Assembly (NCBI GenBank): GCA_021779955.1 | Contig: JAJXZS010000035.1 | Span: 1 to 64,000 of the forward strand | Length of the DNA: 64,000 bases | Direction of reading: 5' to 3' | Source of the DNA: Chloroflexota bacterium | GTDB lineage: Bacteria > Chloroflexota > Anaerolineae > Anaerolineales > Anaerolineaceae | Part shown: one piece after another, positions 1-8,517 of the stretch | How positions within the stretch are numbered: the stretch's first letter is position 1 | Layout: each line of letters begins with the position of its first letter | Made by a program: the position numbers and the translations under genes | The notes under the pieces: model-generated | What the model saw: only the letters and a program-made list of their open reading frames with translations | The model's database searches: none | Told to the model about the DNA's origin: nothing

Positions 1-2
1 CC

Positions 3-338
3 GATCTGCTTGCTCATGCGGTCGAACAGGGGCTGAAGCCCAACCAGCTCATCGCTCTCCTCAAACGCTCGAACGTGACCTCCCTTTCGCCTGCCTTCAT
101 CCGCCTCGTCGAATATTGGGAAAAGTTCGGCACGGCGGTGCAGATGGAAAATACCGTTCTCCTGCGGGTAAATCGTCCCGAAGTCCTCGACAATCTGCGC
201 AAAGACAGCCGATCCGCGCGCTGCCTGGGCGATGAACTCACCCCGCTGATCGTTAAAGTCAATCCGGGCAGCGAAGCGGCGCTTGTCAAAATTTTGGCGG
301 AAAGCGGCTTTCTGACAGACACCCATCTCGATGTATAA
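3..338 (+). CDS. Helicase-associated protein, C-terminal fragment (XPB/Ssl2-like domain)
   Basis: The reading frame is open from the left edge, so the true start lies outside the window; only about 111 C-terminal residues are seen. The pattern fits the XPB/Ssl2-like helicase-associated domain of bacterial proteins: a predicted helix beginning LIALLKRSN, then LVEYWEKFGTAVQMENTVLLRV, then a D(N)LR..SRSARCLGDELTP segment, ending in an LAESGFL motif. The family is poorly characterised and tied to nucleic-acid transactions. An internal GTG at 75 is a possible but unlikely start, because the conserved domain extends upstream of it. The gene ends 64 bases before the next start. The family call rests on motif recognition only. 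Confidence 0.6.
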   Translation, partial: DLLAHAVEQGLKPNQLIALLKRSNVTSLSPAFIRLVEYWEKFGTAVQMENTVLLRVNRPEVLDNLRKDSRSARCLGDELTPLIVKVNPGSEAALVKILAESGFLTDTHLDV

Positions 339-402
339 TCTTATTTGAAGGTTGTCATCCGCGGTTGAATTCGACTGCGGAATTCTTTTCGAAGAGGTGA
401 TT

Positions 403-1587
403 ATGGCCAAGAAACTGGAATGGGTCGATCAGGAAATAGCTGCCTTAAAAGAAAATGGACTTTACAACAACATTCGCACGCTTAGCTCTCCACAGGGTGA
501 CTGGCTGACCGTGGACGGCAAGCAGGTATTGAACTTCTGCTCCAATAACTACCTTGGGCTCGCAAACCACCCCGGCCTTGTCGCTGCCGCCCGTGAAGCC
601 CTGCTCAAATACGGAATCGGGCCCGGCGCAGTGCGCAGTATCGCCGGAACGATGGACATCCATCTCGAACTGGAAAAACGCTTTGCCAAATTCAAGGGCG
701 TCGAATCCGCCATCACCTTCCAGAGCGGTTTCTGCGCCAATCTCGCCACCATCCCTGCCCTGGTGGGCAAGGAAGACATCATCTTCTCTGACGAGCTGAA
801 CCACGCCAGCATCATCGACGGCTGCCGGCTCTCGGGCGCGACCAACGTCAAATTCGTGCATGCCGACCCCGGCGCCCTCGAGCAGACGATCCGTGACAAC
901 GAGGGCAAATACCGCCGCGGACTCATTATCACCGACGGTGTTTTCAGCATGGACGGCGATATCGCTCCGCTCGACAAATACGCCGATGTCGCGGAAAAAC
1001 ACGACCTGATGCTGATGGTGGACGACGCGCACGGTGAAGGCGTGATGGGGCGCGGCGGCCGCGGTATCGTGGACCACTATCACCTGCACGGCAGGGTGGA
1101 CGTCGAGATCGGCACCATGTCGAAGGCATTCGGCGTGATGGGCGGTGTCGTTGCCGGAAACGCCAAGATTGTCGAATGGCTGCGCCAGCGCGGCAGGCCG
1201 TTCCTGTTCTCGTCTGCCGCCACCCCGCCCGATGTTGCAGCGTGCATCGCCGCCATCGACGTGCTCGAGGAAAATAACGATCTGGTGAACCAATTGTGGG
1301 AAAACACGCGCTTCTTCAAGCGTGAGATGGGCGGCCTGGGCTTCGACACGGGTGTCAGCGTGACGCCGATCACCCCCATCATGCTGGGTGAAGCCGAAAT
1401 GGCTCAGCTCTTCTCGAAGCAACTCTTTGACGAAGGCGTCTTCGCCATGCCGCTTGGATTCCCCACGGTACCAAAGGGCAAGGCGCGCATCCGCGTGATG
1501 ATCTCAGCCGCTCACACGCAGGACGATCTCGACAAGGGCCTCGCCGCCTTCGAGAAGGTGGGCAAGGCGCTGGGCGTGATCAAATAA
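403..1587 (+). CDS. kbl: Glycine C-acetyltransferase / 2-amino-3-ketobutyrate CoA ligase (Kbl-like)
   Basis: This is a PLP-dependent alpha-oxoamine synthase of 394 residues, the usual family length. It probably cleaves 2-amino-3-oxobutyrate with CoA to glycine and acetyl-CoA in threonine breakdown. Family landmarks are visible: NNYLGL near residue 47, the PLP-contacting DDAH at 207-210, and the Schiff-base lysine at K241 inside [10 protein letters not shown] chose ATG 403 over the GTG at 352 because GAAGAGGTG sits just upstream and the first 17 codons of the longer form have no family resemblance. A strong terminator follows, so it is likely monocistronic or the last gene of a unit. A relative such as 8-amino-7-oxononanoate synthase cannot be excluded; there are no biotin genes nearby. 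Confidence 0.85.
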   Translation: MAKKLEWVDQEIAALKENGLYNNIRTLSSPQGDWLTVDGKQVLNFCSNNYLGLANHPGLVAAAREALLKYGIGPGAVRSIAGTMDIHLELEKRFAKFKGVESAITFQSGFCANLATIPALVGKEDIIFSDELNHASIIDGCRLSGATNVKFVHADPGALEQTIRDNEGKYRRGLIITDGVFSMDGDIAPLDKYADVAEKHDLMLMVDDAHGEGVMGRGGRGIVDHYHLHGRVDVEIGTMSKAFGVMGGVVAGNAKIVEWLRQRGRPFLFSSAATPPDVAACIAAIDVLEENNDLVNQLWENTRFFKREMGGLGFDTGVSVTPITPIMLGEAEMAQLFSKQLFDEGVFAMPLGFPTVPKGKARIRVMISAAHTQDDLDKGLAAFEKVGKALGVIK

Positions 1588-1604
1588 GGCTGCAGGAATC
1601 AGAT

Positions 1605-1638
1605 ACTCCCGAAATCGTAGAGATTTCGGGAGTTTTTT
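1605..1638 (+). terminator. Intrinsic terminator after kbl
   Basis: A perfect 12-bp stem (1605-1616 pairing with 1622-1633) closes a 5-base loop and runs directly into six T residues. It lies 17 bases after the kbl stop codon. Confidence 0.9.
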
Positions 1639-1668
1639 CCTGCACCAATGCTTTAATCTGGACTCTTT

Positions 1669-1893
1669 TCAGGTTCTGAACGGATCCACAAGCGGATTTC
1701 CGCCCGACCAGACACAGGCAGTCATTCCCTGTGCCATGCACATCTTGCCGTTAGAACAGCGGTGGCTTCCCAGGTGCGCGGGTTGAAACCCGAGCATCTC
1801 GGGAGGATATGTCTTTTGGACTTCCAGCGCCACATCTCGATTGACCCGGTCGCAATGCCGGATCTTGACGACTACCCATGTCTTTTCCACCAT
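1669..1893 (-). CDS. Small cysteine-containing protein of unknown function
   Basis: A 74-residue product that I do not recognise. It carries Cys at 14, 46, 52 and 60; the last three cluster in a C-terminal segment (SHRCSNGKMCMAQGMTAC), which could bind a metal, although spacing alone does not show it. There is no signal peptide or membrane segment. Support for it being real is the clear GGAGG ribosome site 8 bases before the ATG and a non-overlapping position in an otherwise empty gap. It faces the kbl terminator tail-to-tail and lies just downstream of the large glycan operon, apparently as a separate unit. Confidence 0.55.
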   Translation of the reverse strand: MVEKTWVVVKIRHCDRVNRDVALEVQKTYPPEMLGFQPAHLGSHRCSNGKMCMAQGMTACVWSGGNPLVDPFRT

Positions 1894-1923
1894 TATTGCC
1901 TCCGATGAACGTACCTCTAATGA

Positions 1924-1954
1924 TTCAAGCGTATCTTAGCGCGATACGCCTGAA
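1924..1954 (-). terminator. Hairpin at the end of the leftward glycan operon (U-poor)
   Basis: Arms 1924-1935 and 1943-1954 pair over 11 of 12 positions (one A/C mismatch) around a 7-base loop. It lies about 70 bases past the last stop codon of the leftward operon. No T-run follows on either strand, so it may act as an mRNA 3' stabiliser or a factor-dependent stop rather than a classical intrinsic terminator. Confidence 0.4.
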
Positions 1955-2021
1955 GACGTCAATCATGTCATATGTCCTAATTCCGGCAGCCTGAGGTCAT
2001 AGTCGAGCTCAGTCAAACCGG

Positions 2022-2804
2022 TTATTCCTGCCCGAACATCTTTCGCCTGCGCCGGTTGATGAACGGGGCGGCCAGTTTGCGCGCCCAATACTTGGCAACG
2101 ATGATTGAGAAAGGCGATCCGCCGTCGCGGTAATGCACGCGCAGCATCTCTGGCCAGCAGCGCTCGTCGGCTGTGACGGTTTTGCCGCCCGAATGCAAGC
2201 GGAAGTTTGCCCAGATCTCGCCCTTGCGGTAGGCAAACTGCGTTTTCCGGGCCAGGCGCACCCACAAGTCGTAATCCATGGCAAAGAAGAACGAGGGGTC
2301 CAGCGGTCCCACCTGCCGCCACAACGAAGCCCTGAAGAAGGCTGCCGGCTGCGGAACATGGACGTAACCCCTGCGCAGGCGTTTGAGGTCGGTCAGGGCG
2401 GCGTTGAACATGCCGATAGCGCGGTCGTTTTCGTCGATGAAGGCCATGTCGCCGTAGACCAGCCCGACCTCGGGATGCTGCTGCATGAAATCGACGGCTT
2501 TCTGGACGGCTCCCGGGTTATAGGTATCGTCCGAATTAAGCCAGGCAAGGATCTCGCCGCCGGCATGGGAGAATCCCTTGTTGATCGCGTCTGTCTGACC
2601 CCGGTCAGGCTCGGAGCACCAATAAGCCAGGCGGTCGGCATACTTGTGAATGATCTCGGGGCTTCCATCCGTGGAGCCGCCGTCGATGATGATGTACTCC
2701 AGGTTGGGATACCCCTGCCCGAGAACGGACAGTATCGTCCGTTCCAGGAATTTGGCCTGGTTGAATGACGGGGTGATGACGGAAACGCGGATGGGGTTAT
2801 CCAT
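2022..2804 (-). CDS. Glycosyltransferase family 2 (GT-A fold)
   Basis: A 260-residue cytosolic GT2 enzyme expected to add a sugar from a nucleotide donor to a glycan intermediate. The N-terminal nucleotide-binding strand (VSVITPSFNQ) leads to DGGSTDGS at 41-48; the DXD-equivalent is SDD at 91-93 in LAWLNSDDTYNP; a DYDLW acceptor-side motif follows near 175. There are no membrane helices. It is a close paralogue of the GT2 at 7543-8517, with the same DGGSTDGS and LNSDD blocks. It is the last gene of the leftward operon, 5 bases after the GT-C gene. Sugar specificity cannot be read from sequence. Confidence 0.85.
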   Translation of the reverse strand: MDNPIRVSVITPSFNQAKFLERTILSVLGQGYPNLEYIIIDGGSTDGSPEIIHKYADRLAYWCSEPDRGQTDAINKGFSHAGGEILAWLNSDDTYNPGAVQKAVDFMQQHPEVGLVYGDMAFIDENDRAIGMFNAALTDLKRLRRGYVHVPQPAAFFRASLWRQVGPLDPSFFFAMDYDLWVRLARKTQFAYRKGEIWANFRLHSGGKTVTADERCWPEMLRVHYRDGGSPFSIIVAKYWARKLAAPFINRRRRKMFGQE

Positions 2805-2809
2805 GAATT

Positions 2810-4360
2810 TCAGCCTGCCGGCTGGGCCAGCGGGTGCTGCAGATCGAAGAGGACATAACCCTCGCCATCTTCGTGGGGATAATTGGCATACAGATAATCG
2901 TGCAGTTCGGTTTGCGAATTGAAATCATTGATCAGGGTGACCAGGAAGTAATTATACCCCTGGGCTTTTTCCTGGAATTGCTGCATGAAAGGTGCCTGCG
3001 CGGCGCCTGCAATTTCGGCGACGTTGATATCTCCCCAGGTCTCCCAGAGCGTGGGTTGGACGAATCCCCAGTAGCTCAAGCGGTAGCCGTAATCGTGAGT
3101 CAGCGCAACCACCCTGGTGTTGTGCCCGAGCTTGTCGCCCAGGTTCTTCCAGTAGACTTCCTCATAGCGATAATCAGAAGCCAGCATGTCGGTGCGAGCC
3201 TTGAGCAGAGAGAGCGCGGCAGCAAAGCCGAAGAGCCCGACGATCACGATCTTTGCGACCAGGTTGGGCTTCATTTCCGAGATTTTGCCAATGACCAGGT
3301 CGACCCCAATGCCAAAGCCAATGGCCGTGATGGGGACCAGCGGGAGGGAATAGTAGTCGTGCGTGGTGATGTGATAGGCAAACACGATCCCGAACAGGAC
3401 GTAGGCCGCCCAGAGGCTGATGTACCAGATGCGCGTCTTTTTGGCAGGAATGAGGAAGATCGCGAGTACTGCCAGGAACAGCGGGAAGTATCCAACGATC
3501 GATTTGGCAGTCATGAACCAGCTCTGATACCAGTGCGGCTGGATATACAGCGAGGGGAAGAAGCGGTTGCCGAACAGGGCGCCTGCATTTCCTCCCGCGG
3601 TCGCATTCCACACGGTGAACACCAGCGCAGGCAAGATGGACAGCCCGATCATCGCGTACACGCGCGGATCGCGTAAAACTTTGCGAAAGCCGCTTTGAAT
3701 CACCAGCACGGCAAAGGGGATGGCAACAAAGAAGACAGCGGTGGTCTTGACCAGGATCGCAAGGCCTGTGAACACTCCGGCCAGAATGGCGCTCGCCCAA
3801 TTGCCCTTTTCCGTCCAGCGAAATTGCAGGTAAAGCGCCCAGAGGATCAGGCAGACCATCAGAGGGTCGGGTTGGATGGCCCGCCCTGCGATGATGCCGA
3901 ACGGAACGAACTCGTAGAAGGCGAGGGCAGCCAGGGCTCCCGTGGTACCGATCAACTTGCGTCCAAGCAAGAAGAGCGGGAGTCCTCCGATCACCCAGAA
4001 AAGGATGGCGTAGGCACGCGGGATTTCGAAATTCTCGAACCCGAGAGCGGCATAAGTGTAAGCTGCCAGGTGTTCCATGATCGTGGGCTCGATGAGCGCC
4101 TCGGCGCTTCCCGCCTGGATACCGAAGTTACGCTGATCCGCGGGCAGCGCCTGCGTTGAAGGCACGTCCATGGCATAGTAGTAGCCGCGGGCGATGATCA
4201 TCGAGCGGAGCTGGCGCGTAGCGGCAAAGTCCAGCGGCGGGTCGGAAAGGTCGACAAGTCGAATGGCAACGCCAAGCAAAAGTATGATCGAGACGAGGAA
4301 CACGCGCAAGAAACGCTTGTCCTTGAAGAAAAGCACCTTGTCGGTATTGGCTTCTGTCAT
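2810..4360 (-). CDS. GT-C/GT39-like polytopic membrane glycosyltransferase
   Basis: A 516-residue multispanning protein of the ArnT/PMT-like GT-C superfamily, expected to move a sugar from a polyprenyl-phosphate donor on the outer face of the membrane. After the first helix comes an acidic loop (LSDPPLDFAATRQLRS) where GT-C enzymes carry their catalytic Asp, followed by roughly ten hydrophobic segments and a soluble C-terminal domain of about 120 residues. I chose ATG 4360 over TTG 4366 because AGGA sits upstream. It is a tandem paralogue of the next gene (4458-6014), sharing ARGYYY and LDFAATRQ blocks. Substrate unknown. Confidence 0.75.
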   Translation of the reverse strand: MTEANTDKVLFFKDKRFLRVFLVSIILLLGVAIRLVDLSDPPLDFAATRQLRSMIIARGYYYAMDVPSTQALPADQRNFGIQAGSAEALIEPTIMEHLAAYTYAALGFENFEIPRAYAILFWVIGGLPLFLLGRKLIGTTGALAALAFYEFVPFGIIAGRAIQPDPLMVCLILWALYLQFRWTEKGNWASAILAGVFTGLAILVKTTAVFFVAIPFAVLVIQSGFRKVLRDPRVYAMIGLSILPALVFTVWNATAGGNAGALFGNRFFPSLYIQPHWYQSWFMTAKSIVGYFPLFLAVLAIFLIPAKKTRIWYISLWAAYVLFGIVFAYHITTHDYYSLPLVPITAIGFGIGVDLVIGKISEMKPNLVAKIVIVGLFGFAAALSLLKARTDMLASDYRYEEVYWKNLGDKLGHNTRVVALTHDYGYRLSYWGFVQPTLWETWGDINVAEIAGAAQAPFMQQFQEKAQGYNYFLVTLINDFNSQTELHDYLYANYPHEDGEGYVLFDLQHPLAQPAG

Positions 4361-4457
4361 TTTCAAATCCTATATGCAGGTGCGTACATGTCTGCAGTGC
4401 ATTCCCGCCGTTCGCATTACGTCACATACCGGAGGAAGATCGTCCTGCATACCCATC

Positions 4458-6014
4458 CTATGGAGTCGCTTGAACCACAGGGCTGTGAAGGTCGAATATA
4501 TAATAGCCGTCGCCCGATTGGTAGGTATAGGTTTTGAACAGGAATTCCTTCAAAGCCGGCTGCGCGTCGAAGTCGCTCAAATCGGTGACCAGGAAGTAAT
4601 CCATGCCCGCCGTCTTCTCGGCAAAGAGTGAGGCGAACTCAGGCGCGGAGCCGCTGGTCAACTGCGTGAGACGCTGGTCGCCTGTGGACGAGTAAATCTG
4701 GGCGTTGACGGTTCCAAAGAAACTCAGCCGGCCGCCGTAGTCTTCGGTCAATGCCACAACGCGCGAATTATGCCCGACCAGGTTTCCGATATTCTGCCAG
4801 AAAGCCTGCTCGCCGCGGTAGTTTTCTGAATACAACGTTCCTCTCGCCTCATTGATGTTCACAGCCACCAGCAGCAGGAACATCCCCCAGACCAAGACTT
4901 TTGCCACCCGCGAGAGATCGACTTTTGCGAGCCGGTCGACGATCACGCCCGCGACGATCCCCACGCCAATCGAGATGATGGGAAAAAGAGGCAATTCGTA
5001 GTAATTGTGGGTTGAAATATGGTAGGCAACGGTAAAGCCGTAGAGCATATACCCGATCCACATGCTGATGAAGAACACCCTGTGCGAGCGGTTGGCGATC
5101 AGCAAGACAGCGATCAGCGAGAGAATGAACGCGCCAAATCCAACCGCGCCGCGGATGAGCGTCGACCACCCCGCATAAAACTGGATCTGCGTGAACAGGT
5201 TGGGAAAGAAGCGCGTCCCGAGGATGGACGAGCTGTTCCCTCCGACGGTTGCGCTGAGCAGGTTGTAGACCAGCGCCGGCAGCAGTGAAAGGGCTGCCAT
5301 GACATAGATGCGCGGATTTTTAATCCAGTCCTTCCAGCCTTTGTTCAGAACGAGCCCCAGTAATGGGATGCCGACGAAAAACACGGCGATCACTTTGACA
5401 AAAAGGGTCAGGCCGGTGAACAAGCCCGCCAGGATGGCGTTCTTCCAGTTGTCCTCGCGATTCCACCTCAGTTGAAAGTACAGCGCCCAACAGATGGAGC
5501 CGACCATCAGCGGATCCGGTTGGAAGGACCGGCTGGCGATTACTCCGAACGGCATGAACAGGAAGACGGCAAGGGCGACAAACGCGCCGCTCCTGGAGGT
5601 GACCATCCTTGCAGCCAGGTAAAGCCCAGCCCCGCCCAGCACCCAAAACAGGATCGAGAAAAGGCGCGGAACCACGAGGTTCTCGCCGCCCAGCAGGCGG
5701 TAGGTATTGGCGGTGAGCAACTCCATCAGCGGAGGCTCGATCACCGGCTCGCCATGACTGGCATTGATCGCGAAATCGCGAATGTCGGCAGGCAGCGCAT
5801 TCGTCGCAGGCGTATTCATTTCGTAGTAGTAGCCGCGGGCGAGGATGAATGAGTGCAACTGGCGCGTTGCCGCGAAGTCAAAGGGTAGATCGGTGAGATC
5901 GAGCAGGCGGACGCCAATGCCAAGCAGCATCAGCAGCAGAAACAACCCTAGCTCCAATTTTCGGGATGCCTTGATGAGAAAGATGCGGTCGTTTGGTTCG
6001 GCTTGTTCGCTCAT
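4458..6014 (-). CDS. GT-C/GT39-like polytopic membrane glycosyltransferase (paralogue)
   Basis: 518 residues, with the same architecture as the 2810-4360 product: an N-terminal helix, an acidic loop (LTDLPFDFAATRQLHS, then ILARGYYYEMN), many membrane spans and a C-terminal periplasmic-type domain ending in YYIFDLHSP. Alignable blocks along its whole length show an old tandem duplication. Its start overlaps the stop of the upstream GT-C gene by 4 bases (ATGA), so the two are translationally coupled; 97 bases separate it from the downstream paralogue. It probably glycosylates lipid-linked or exported glycans outside the membrane. Confidence 0.75.
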   Translation of the reverse strand: MSEQAEPNDRIFLIKASRKLELGLFLLLMLLGIGVRLLDLTDLPFDFAATRQLHSFILARGYYYEMNTPATNALPADIRDFAINASHGEPVIEPPLMELLTANTYRLLGGENLVVPRLFSILFWVLGGAGLYLAARMVTSRSGAFVALAVFLFMPFGVIASRSFQPDPLMVGSICWALYFQLRWNREDNWKNAILAGLFTGLTLFVKVIAVFFVGIPLLGLVLNKGWKDWIKNPRIYVMAALSLLPALVYNLLSATVGGNSSSILGTRFFPNLFTQIQFYAGWSTLIRGAVGFGAFILSLIAVLLIANRSHRVFFISMWIGYMLYGFTVAYHISTHNYYELPLFPIISIGVGIVAGVIVDRLAKVDLSRVAKVLVWGMFLLLVAVNINEARGTLYSENYRGEQAFWQNIGNLVGHNSRVVALTEDYGGRLSFFGTVNAQIYSSTGDQRLTQLTSGSAPEFASLFAEKTAGMDYFLVTDLSDFDAQPALKEFLFKTYTYQSGDGYYIFDLHSPVVQATP

Positions 6015-7540
6015 GGAGTACTGGTTCCTTTTCCCACAGGGACTTTGCAGAATGAATCCTTATAGGTGATCGGGAACACGGTTATGCCACTTCCGGCATC
6101 ACAGTGGAGCATCTGCGGATCAAAGTAGAAGCTGATCGCGGGGTCCTGCTCAAGAGAATTCTGGAATGTGACAAAGTATACCTGGTAATCTTTCAATTCT
6201 TGCGCCGCCTGGCCTACCGACGCCAGGCATCCGCTCGTTTGCAGGCAGACCGGGCGCACTTTGCCGTAATAGGCCAATGGAAGATTGACCGAATCGGTAT
6301 TCGTGAGAAATACCGAGCTCGGGCCCATCTCCTTGCCCAATGACCGCCAGAAATCCACGGGGATTTGGTCAGGATTGGCCTTGACCAACCGTCTGCCGTC
6401 CAGCATTCCCAGCCCGGCGCCGACAATCAGTACCGCGACCAGGACCGCCGCGCTGACCGCCTGCATTTTTAGCTCGCTGATCCGTTCGAGCAGCGCTTCC
6501 ATGATGCTCACCAGGGATAAGGCGGTGAGGAAGATCAATGGATAAAGCAAATAGATCGAATTTGCGATCGAATTCAGAGAAAGCAGGCAGAAGAGACCGA
6601 AGCCCACCCACATTCCGGTCAGCAGGCTGCGCTTGACGCCCTTCGCAGTCAACAAGATGCCCAAGACTGCAAAACCGATGCCGAGGGCGCCGATGATACT
6701 CTCCGTTCGCAATTCGAGCCGTGAAATCTGCTTGAGCGCAGACAGTTTGAGCGGGATCCCGTCTATGCCGAGCCAGTTGCCGATGAGCCCTGCGTTTGAG
6801 TGCATCGCCAGTTCATAAGCATATCTCGGAACGATCAGGAATGCGCCGATCACCAGGATCTGCATCCATTGCTGATCGCTCGACTTCTTCAGATGGAGGA
6901 TGGCCGCAGGGACGAGTGCACCCCCAAGGATGAACAGCACCTCAGGCTCCAACATCACGGCGACCAGGCCGTATACCCCGCACAGAACCGCCGATTTCCA
7001 ACTCGGTGTTTCCAGCCAACGCCAGAGCATCCATAATCCCAGGATCGTGAAGAACAGCGCCCACGACCCGGGCAGAACGACGCGGCTGAATTCAATGGCA
7101 TAGGGCATAAAGAGCATCAAAGCGAGAGCGGCAACAGCAATCAGCGTGTGGGTGATCTTCCGCAGGAGGAAGAAGACCAACAGGCTCGCCATCACCCACC
7201 CCAGCACTGAGAGGATCCTGGCGGCTTCGGTGAGCCCGACATTCAGCGCGCCGCTCACTCCTGCGGCTGCGATCTGCAGCAGCGGAAAGTCGCGGGAAGC
7301 CGAAATATAGTCTCCGCTCGTGGGTAATCCGGCAGTTTTCAGGCCGGGAGCCGGCTGAAAAGACCGCGCGGTGAGCAGAAAGAAAAGCTGCTGCGGGTGC
7401 GCCACGTCGAGAGGATCTGCCCCCAGGTCGATTGTGCGCACCCAGAGTGCTCCGACAATCATTCCGACGACGAGCACTACCACTAAATATTTGGAAATAT
7501 TCGTCCGTCCTACCGGTTGAACACTTGTGGATTTGGTCAT
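6011..7540 (-). CDS. GT-C-like polytopic membrane protein, divergent third copy
   Basis: 509 residues with an N-terminal helix, an acidic loop (DLGADPLDVAHPQQLF) in the place of the LDFAATRQ motif of its two downstream neighbours, about ten membrane spans, and a soluble tail containing two Cys in the segment VCLQTSGCL. The loop keeps its Asp residues, but the TRQ triplet has become HPQ, so donor or acceptor may differ. It overlaps the next gene by 4 bases and follows the GT2 gene by 2 bases. GT-C membership is inferred from topology and loop position rather than a clear family signature. Confidence 0.65.
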   Translation of the reverse strand: MTKSTSVQPVGRTNISKYLVVVLVVGMIVGALWVRTIDLGADPLDVAHPQQLFFLLTARSFQPAPGLKTAGLPTSGDYISASRDFPLLQIAAAGVSGALNVGLTEAARILSVLGWVMASLLVFFLLRKITHTLIAVAALALMLFMPYAIEFSRVVLPGSWALFFTILGLWMLWRWLETPSWKSAVLCGVYGLVAVMLEPEVLFILGGALVPAAILHLKKSSDQQWMQILVIGAFLIVPRYAYELAMHSNAGLIGNWLGIDGIPLKLSALKQISRLELRTESIIGALGIGFAVLGILLTAKGVKRSLLTGMWVGFGLFCLLSLNSIANSIYLLYPLIFLTALSLVSIMEALLERISELKMQAVSAAVLVAVLIVGAGLGMLDGRRLVKANPDQIPVDFWRSLGKEMGPSSVFLTNTDSVNLPLAYYGKVRPVCLQTSGCLASVGQAAQELKDYQVYFVTFQNSLEQDPAISFYFDPQMLHCDAGSGITVFPITYKDSFCKVPVGKGTSTP

Positions 7541-7542
7541 GG

Positions 7543-8517
7543 TTATCTCTGTGAATCAATATTTTCTGATACGTCAGGATTTAGCTGCCTTGCCCGGCGT
7601 TCAAGACGCCGTTTTTTCAAGCCTTTCAGCCCCAAAGGAGCAGCAAGGCAATAGGCCACGCGGTACCAATCAGGTAAAACTGTCTGCGGGTGGTGAAAGA
7701 ACGCCCGCATGTAAGCGGCAAACGCTTTTTTATACTCTTCAGCGTCCAGCAGATAGAAGCCGTCGAGTCGCTCCGCTCCGGCGATGATCTCGTTCGCATG
7801 CTTGCGGTACGCTGCGTCAAAGTCGGGCGAGTTGCGCATCCACTCTACGATGCGCATGGCTTCAGCACCGAATTTAGCCGCCTGGGCCATGTTTTTCGCG
7901 CCTTCGTGATAATGCGCTTCGGCCCAAAACTGTGGAATATACACAGGCGCAGAGTGCGCGGCTATGCGCAGCCAAAGCTGGTGATCGAGCAGAAAATGAT
8001 AGCCTGTGTCGAGAAATCCATCCGGCGGCAGCGCCGCCCGGCGCATGAAGACTGCCGGCTGACCGATGATATGAAATGACATCAGCTCACGCAGCCCCCA
8101 ATCCCCATAGCGCAGCTCATTCAGCACTCTCCCTGCGGCATCCAGCACGCGTACATTGCCAAAAACAAACCCGGCCTGCGGGTTCTTTTGCAGCGCCTCA
8201 ACCGCAGCGCGCAGCGCTCCCGGCGTGAGCATATCGTCTGAATTTAGCCAGGCGATGATCTCGCCCCTCGCCCTCGCCACACCCTTGTTGATCGCCTCCG
8301 CCTGGCCGTTATCCTTTTCGCTCACCCACCAGGCAAGCCGCCCGGCATGCTTGTGAATGATCTCAACACTGCCGTCTGTCGAGCCTCCGTCGACCACGAT
8401 GTATTCGAGGTTGGGATAATCCTGCGCCAGCACAGACTGCATCGTCTGTTCGATGAACGCAGCCTGCTGGTAACTTGGGGTAATAATACTGACGAGGGGC
8501 AGATCGGGGGAGGTCAT
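7543..8517 (-). CDS. Glycosyltransferase family 2
   Basis: A 324-residue GT2 enzyme. VSIITPSYQQ opens the Rossmann-like half, DGGSTDGS lies at 43-50 and the DXD-equivalent SDD at 93-95; a LDHQLWLRIA block follows. After about residue 240 it has a helical, Arg/Lys-rich C-terminal extension absent from its paralogue at 2022-2804. No transmembrane helix is obvious. The start codon overlaps the stop of the upstream GT42/DUF115-like gene (ATGA), so the two are likely co-translated and may act on the same glycan. Confidence 0.85.
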   Translation of the reverse strand: MTSPDLPLVSIITPSYQQAAFIEQTMQSVLAQDYPNLEYIVVDGGSTDGSVEIIHKHAGRLAWWVSEKDNGQAEAINKGVARARGEIIAWLNSDDMLTPGALRAAVEALQKNPQAGFVFGNVRVLDAAGRVLNELRYGDWGLRELMSFHIIGQPAVFMRRAALPPDGFLDTGYHFLLDHQLWLRIAAHSAPVYIPQFWAEAHYHEGAKNMAQAAKFGAEAMRIVEWMRNSPDFDAAYRKHANEIIAGAERLDGFYLLDAEEYKKAFAAYMRAFFHHPQTVLPDWYRVAYCLAAPLGLKGLKKRRLERRARQLNPDVSENIDSQR

